Below, piece by piece: positions 62,156 to 64,000 of a stretch of 64,000 nt of DNA (its first letter is position 1; each line of letters begins with the position of its first letter). The notes beneath the pieces are model-generated. The model ran no database searches, had not been told where the DNA came from, and saw only the letters and a list, made by a program, of their open reading frames with translations. Made by a program: the position numbers and the translations under genes. This DNA is from Anaerolineales bacterium UBA6055 (lineage in GTDB: Bacteria > Chloroflexota > Anaerolineae > Aggregatilineales > Phototrophicaceae), in the NCBI GenBank assembly GCA_002428985.1, contig DIYL01000061.1, positions 112,486 through 176,485 of the forward strand. Reading direction: 5' to 3'.

Positions 62156-63153
62156 GTTTGACTCGACTTTGCAGGAAGCACCTGCCAATCAGGTGGATGG
62201 TGGGCTAATCGCCAACGCCATCCCACAGGATAGCCTATCATCTTCGCAACATCCCCGACGACCCGAATCACCGGAATCATCACAATGCAATAGAGCCATG
62301 TCTCGAGTGATTGATCCGGTGCGGTTGTCATGACCTGTGGTAATCGGCGATAGGGCGCATTCAGATAGACAGCTCCCCCGACCAGATACAACCCCCACAA
62401 TAGCGTATTCACCAGCAACCCCAACAGCAAAACCATCGGAATCACAACCAAATAGGTGATATATCGGATGATGTGTCGTTTGAGCCACAAGTTGGCTTTA
62501 CCATCACCACGCGCATATAGATAATATTGCTTGTAGAATTTGCGCAAGGTCGGACGCGGACGGAAATAAACCAGCGCATCTGGCACAAATGCAAACGGCT
62601 GTGTCGTGCGTTGGAGGCGAATATCGAAGATTAAATCCTCACAAAAATCGAGCCACTCGGGATACCCCCCGATGAAGTCAGACGCGCCCTTACGGAACGC
62701 CACACTGCGACTACTCGGTAAAAATGTTGCGGGGTCAATTTCATCTTCGAGCGGTAAGGTCGTTGCACCGAGTGCCACTTCAAATGCTGTCTGCGGATCA
62801 GCTTGAAAAAAGCCCGCCACAACATCGACGGTATCACTATCGAGCAGTGGTTGCGTGATACGTTCAAGCCACGTATCCGTTAATTTAACGCCTGCATCGG
62901 TCACAGCGATGATGTCTCCGGTTGCTTTGGCTATTGCGCGATTACGCCCTTCACTGATATTACAGCCATCTTCAACGACCACACGTAAGGGCAAGCTATC
63001 GCTGTACGATTGCATAATCGACACAGTGTCGTCGGTACTACCCCCATCAACAATCACAATCTCGTCGGGTTGACGGGTTTGCGCCTTGAGTGAATTCATG
63101 ACATGGTGGATATTATCGCCCTCATTCAGGACGGTTGCGATTAAGGTTATCAT
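62152..63153 (-). CDS. Glycosyltransferase family 2
   Basis: 333 residues from the ATG at 63153, where the protein starts with MITLIATVLNEGDNI; the longer frame to 63198 adds an unlikely tail. The GT-A motifs are VDGGSTDDT, the DxD-like VTDAGVKL and the CEDLIFDIRLQR region. C-terminal hydrophobic helices (about 230-290) anchor it. It builds surface polysaccharide or glycolipid at the cytoplasmic face; the sugar is not predictable. Confidence 0.88.
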   Translation of the reverse strand: MITLIATVLNEGDNIHHVMNSLKAQTRQPDEIVIVDGGSTDDTVSIMQSYSDSLPLRVVVEDGCNISEGRNRAIAKATGDIIAVTDAGVKLTDTWLERITQPLLDSDTVDVVAGFFQADPQTAFEVALGATTLPLEDEIDPATFLPSSRSVAFRKGASDFIGGYPEWLDFCEDLIFDIRLQRTTQPFAFVPDALVYFRPRPTLRKFYKQYYLYARGDGKANLWLKRHIIRYITYLVVIPMVLLLGLLVNTLLWGLYLVGGAVYLNAPYRRLPQVMTTAPDQSLETWLYCIVMIPVIRVVGDVAKMIGYPVGWRWRLAHHPPDWQVLPAKSSQT

Positions 63154-63627
63154 CGGTTGCCTATCATATTGGCGGAATTTCATCATATTCGGACGCACAG
63201 AAGCGCGTCCCTACATTATTATCACGGGAGTTTCGTAGTTGTTCACAACCCGTAAAATACATTGAATAATGTATGACATCATCCGCATTTCAAATATGAG
63301 GTTATGCTATCGGCAAAATGCGCTCGGCTAAAGGGTGAGTTTTGCATGATATTGCACAATTTGTGCCGACGAAATTCTGATTTGTGCAAAAGCGAACCCG
63401 TTGATTTTATTGATATTGGGCGTGATATGATGCTAATTTGGCACTTGCACAAGAAAAAACTTTTTGTGCAATCCCCTATGTCATAATAGGAGAGATGATT
63501 CCAAGGTTGATGGGATTGGTAAGATGCACGGTTAGGGTGAGGGTAGCACAAATTGATTGACAATAGGTGAGCATACGGTCGCGTTGGATTGATGTGTTGG
63601 AAGTAGAAAATGATGAGTCATATATTG
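63154..63627. other. 474-bp intergenic region with TTGTGC/GCACAA cluster
   Basis: No convincing gene. Between 63352 and 63471 the octamer TTGCACAA or its complement TTGTGCAA occurs four times (63352, 63382, 63445, 63464) plus a TTGTGC at 63361, some as inverted pairs. These are possible binding sites for a regulator. Confidence 0.5.
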
Positions 63628-64000
63628 TTACACGTTTTTTTCAGATTCTTCGCGTTGTTGTTCAATGAGTTGTTCGACATGCTCGGGATTATGCTTCGTA
63701 AATTGCTCGGCGAAATATTCCAGCAACAAGCGGTGGCGGAAGATATAGCCCCCACCGACTTTGCGTAACAACCCCAACTCAGCACAGTGGTCGAGGAATT
63801 TATCATAACGCCAGCGAGGGATGACATTTTCATTGGCGAGAAAACCACGCAAAATCATATGCTGAATCACTTCCATACCGCCCCCGCCACTCAGCCCGTA
63901 CATCAGTCCGCCACTCAGTCCGCCACTCAACCCAAAAATCAGCCCGAAAAACGGCCCAATAATCAGCCCGAAAATCAGCCCGACAATCAGACTATTCTTG
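63628..64000 (-). CDS. C-terminal end of a NACHT-like NTPase (partial)
   Basis: The gene runs out of the window at its 5' end; 124 codons are visible. It has strings of Gly-Leu/Ile-rich helix turns (GLIFGLIIGPFFGLIFG and GLSGGLSGGLMYGLSGG), then a soluble end with KFLDHCAELGLLRKVGGGYI and FRHRLLLEYFAEQF. This pairing of a repeated GLxxG membrane-like region and an RKVGGGYIFxHRLLLEYFA box is what I recall from the C-termini of NACHT-type STAND proteins in Chloroflexota and Cyanobacteria. The NTPase itself is outside the window, so this is provisional. Confidence 0.6.
   Translation of the reverse strand, partial: KNSLIVGLIFGLIIGPFFGLIFGLSGGLSGGLMYGLSGGGGMEVIQHMILRGFLANENVIPRWRYDKFLDHCAELGLLRKVGGGYIFRHRLLLEYFAEQFTKHNPEHVEQLIEQQREESEKNV

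Noticed and set aside
63304..63486. 60-codon frame in the gap before the NACHT-like gene
   Set aside because: No ribosome site and a product rich in Cys, His and Lys with no family look; the region has repeated TTGCACAA sites instead.

Overview
The window looks like a chromosomal segment of a Chloroflexota bacterium of the Anaerolineae type. This is inferred from gene style, not from a marker gene. The pointers are moderate to low GC, many secreted proteins with Pro/Thr-rich linkers, beta-propeller and SH3 extracellular proteins, a Uma2 endonuclease, several TIR or STAND proteins and small solitary GTPases. I found no rRNA, tRNA or CRISPR array. Most genes are single units or short operons on both strands. 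Many convergent pairs end in hairpins or overlap by a few bases.

Layout. 0-10 kb: a giant secreted propeller-SH3 protein, an AraC regulator divergent from a PhyH dioxygenase, a lone CpaF-type secretion ATPase, a TIR-transmembrane-propeller protein and an OsmC protein. 10-25 kb: a MacB-like permease without its ATPase, a Nudix hydrolase, an isolated HK97-type phage portal gene, a LysM lipoprotein, a tandem thioredoxin, a cytochrome P450, a DM13 protein with a partner lipoprotein, a methyltransferase and a GT9 glycosyltransferase. 25-36 kb: an AraC-hydrolase-NTF2-NTF2 cluster, a clan-A glycoside hydrolase, a CDF metal exporter, a mannonate dehydratase and a COG2229-type GTPase. 36-44 kb: an APH-like kinase, a coupled TIR plus four-TM membrane protein pair, an MTA/SAH deaminase, a TIR-NB-ARC-TPR protein and an LCP protein. 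44-56 kb: large surface proteins, a DEDDh exonuclease, a response-regulator/histidine-kinase hybrid, and a secreted-protein operon whose central gene is split by a single-base frameshift. 56-64 kb: a membrane histidine kinase and a GTPase-like gene separated by a Uma2 gene lying between exact 27-bp direct repeats, then MutS2, a LysE-type exporter, a GT2 glycosyltransferase and the C-terminal end of a probable NACHT-type NTPase.

How the genes work together. Three TIR proteins of different architecture and a STAND-like remnant point to a strong innate-immunity or regulated-cell-death content. The best candidates for an undescribed system are the coupled TIR/four-TM pair (37487-38856) and the kinase to pseudo-GTPase unit that a Uma2 cassette appears to have entered (55634-58543). 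All functions are read from motifs alone. No similarity search was run.
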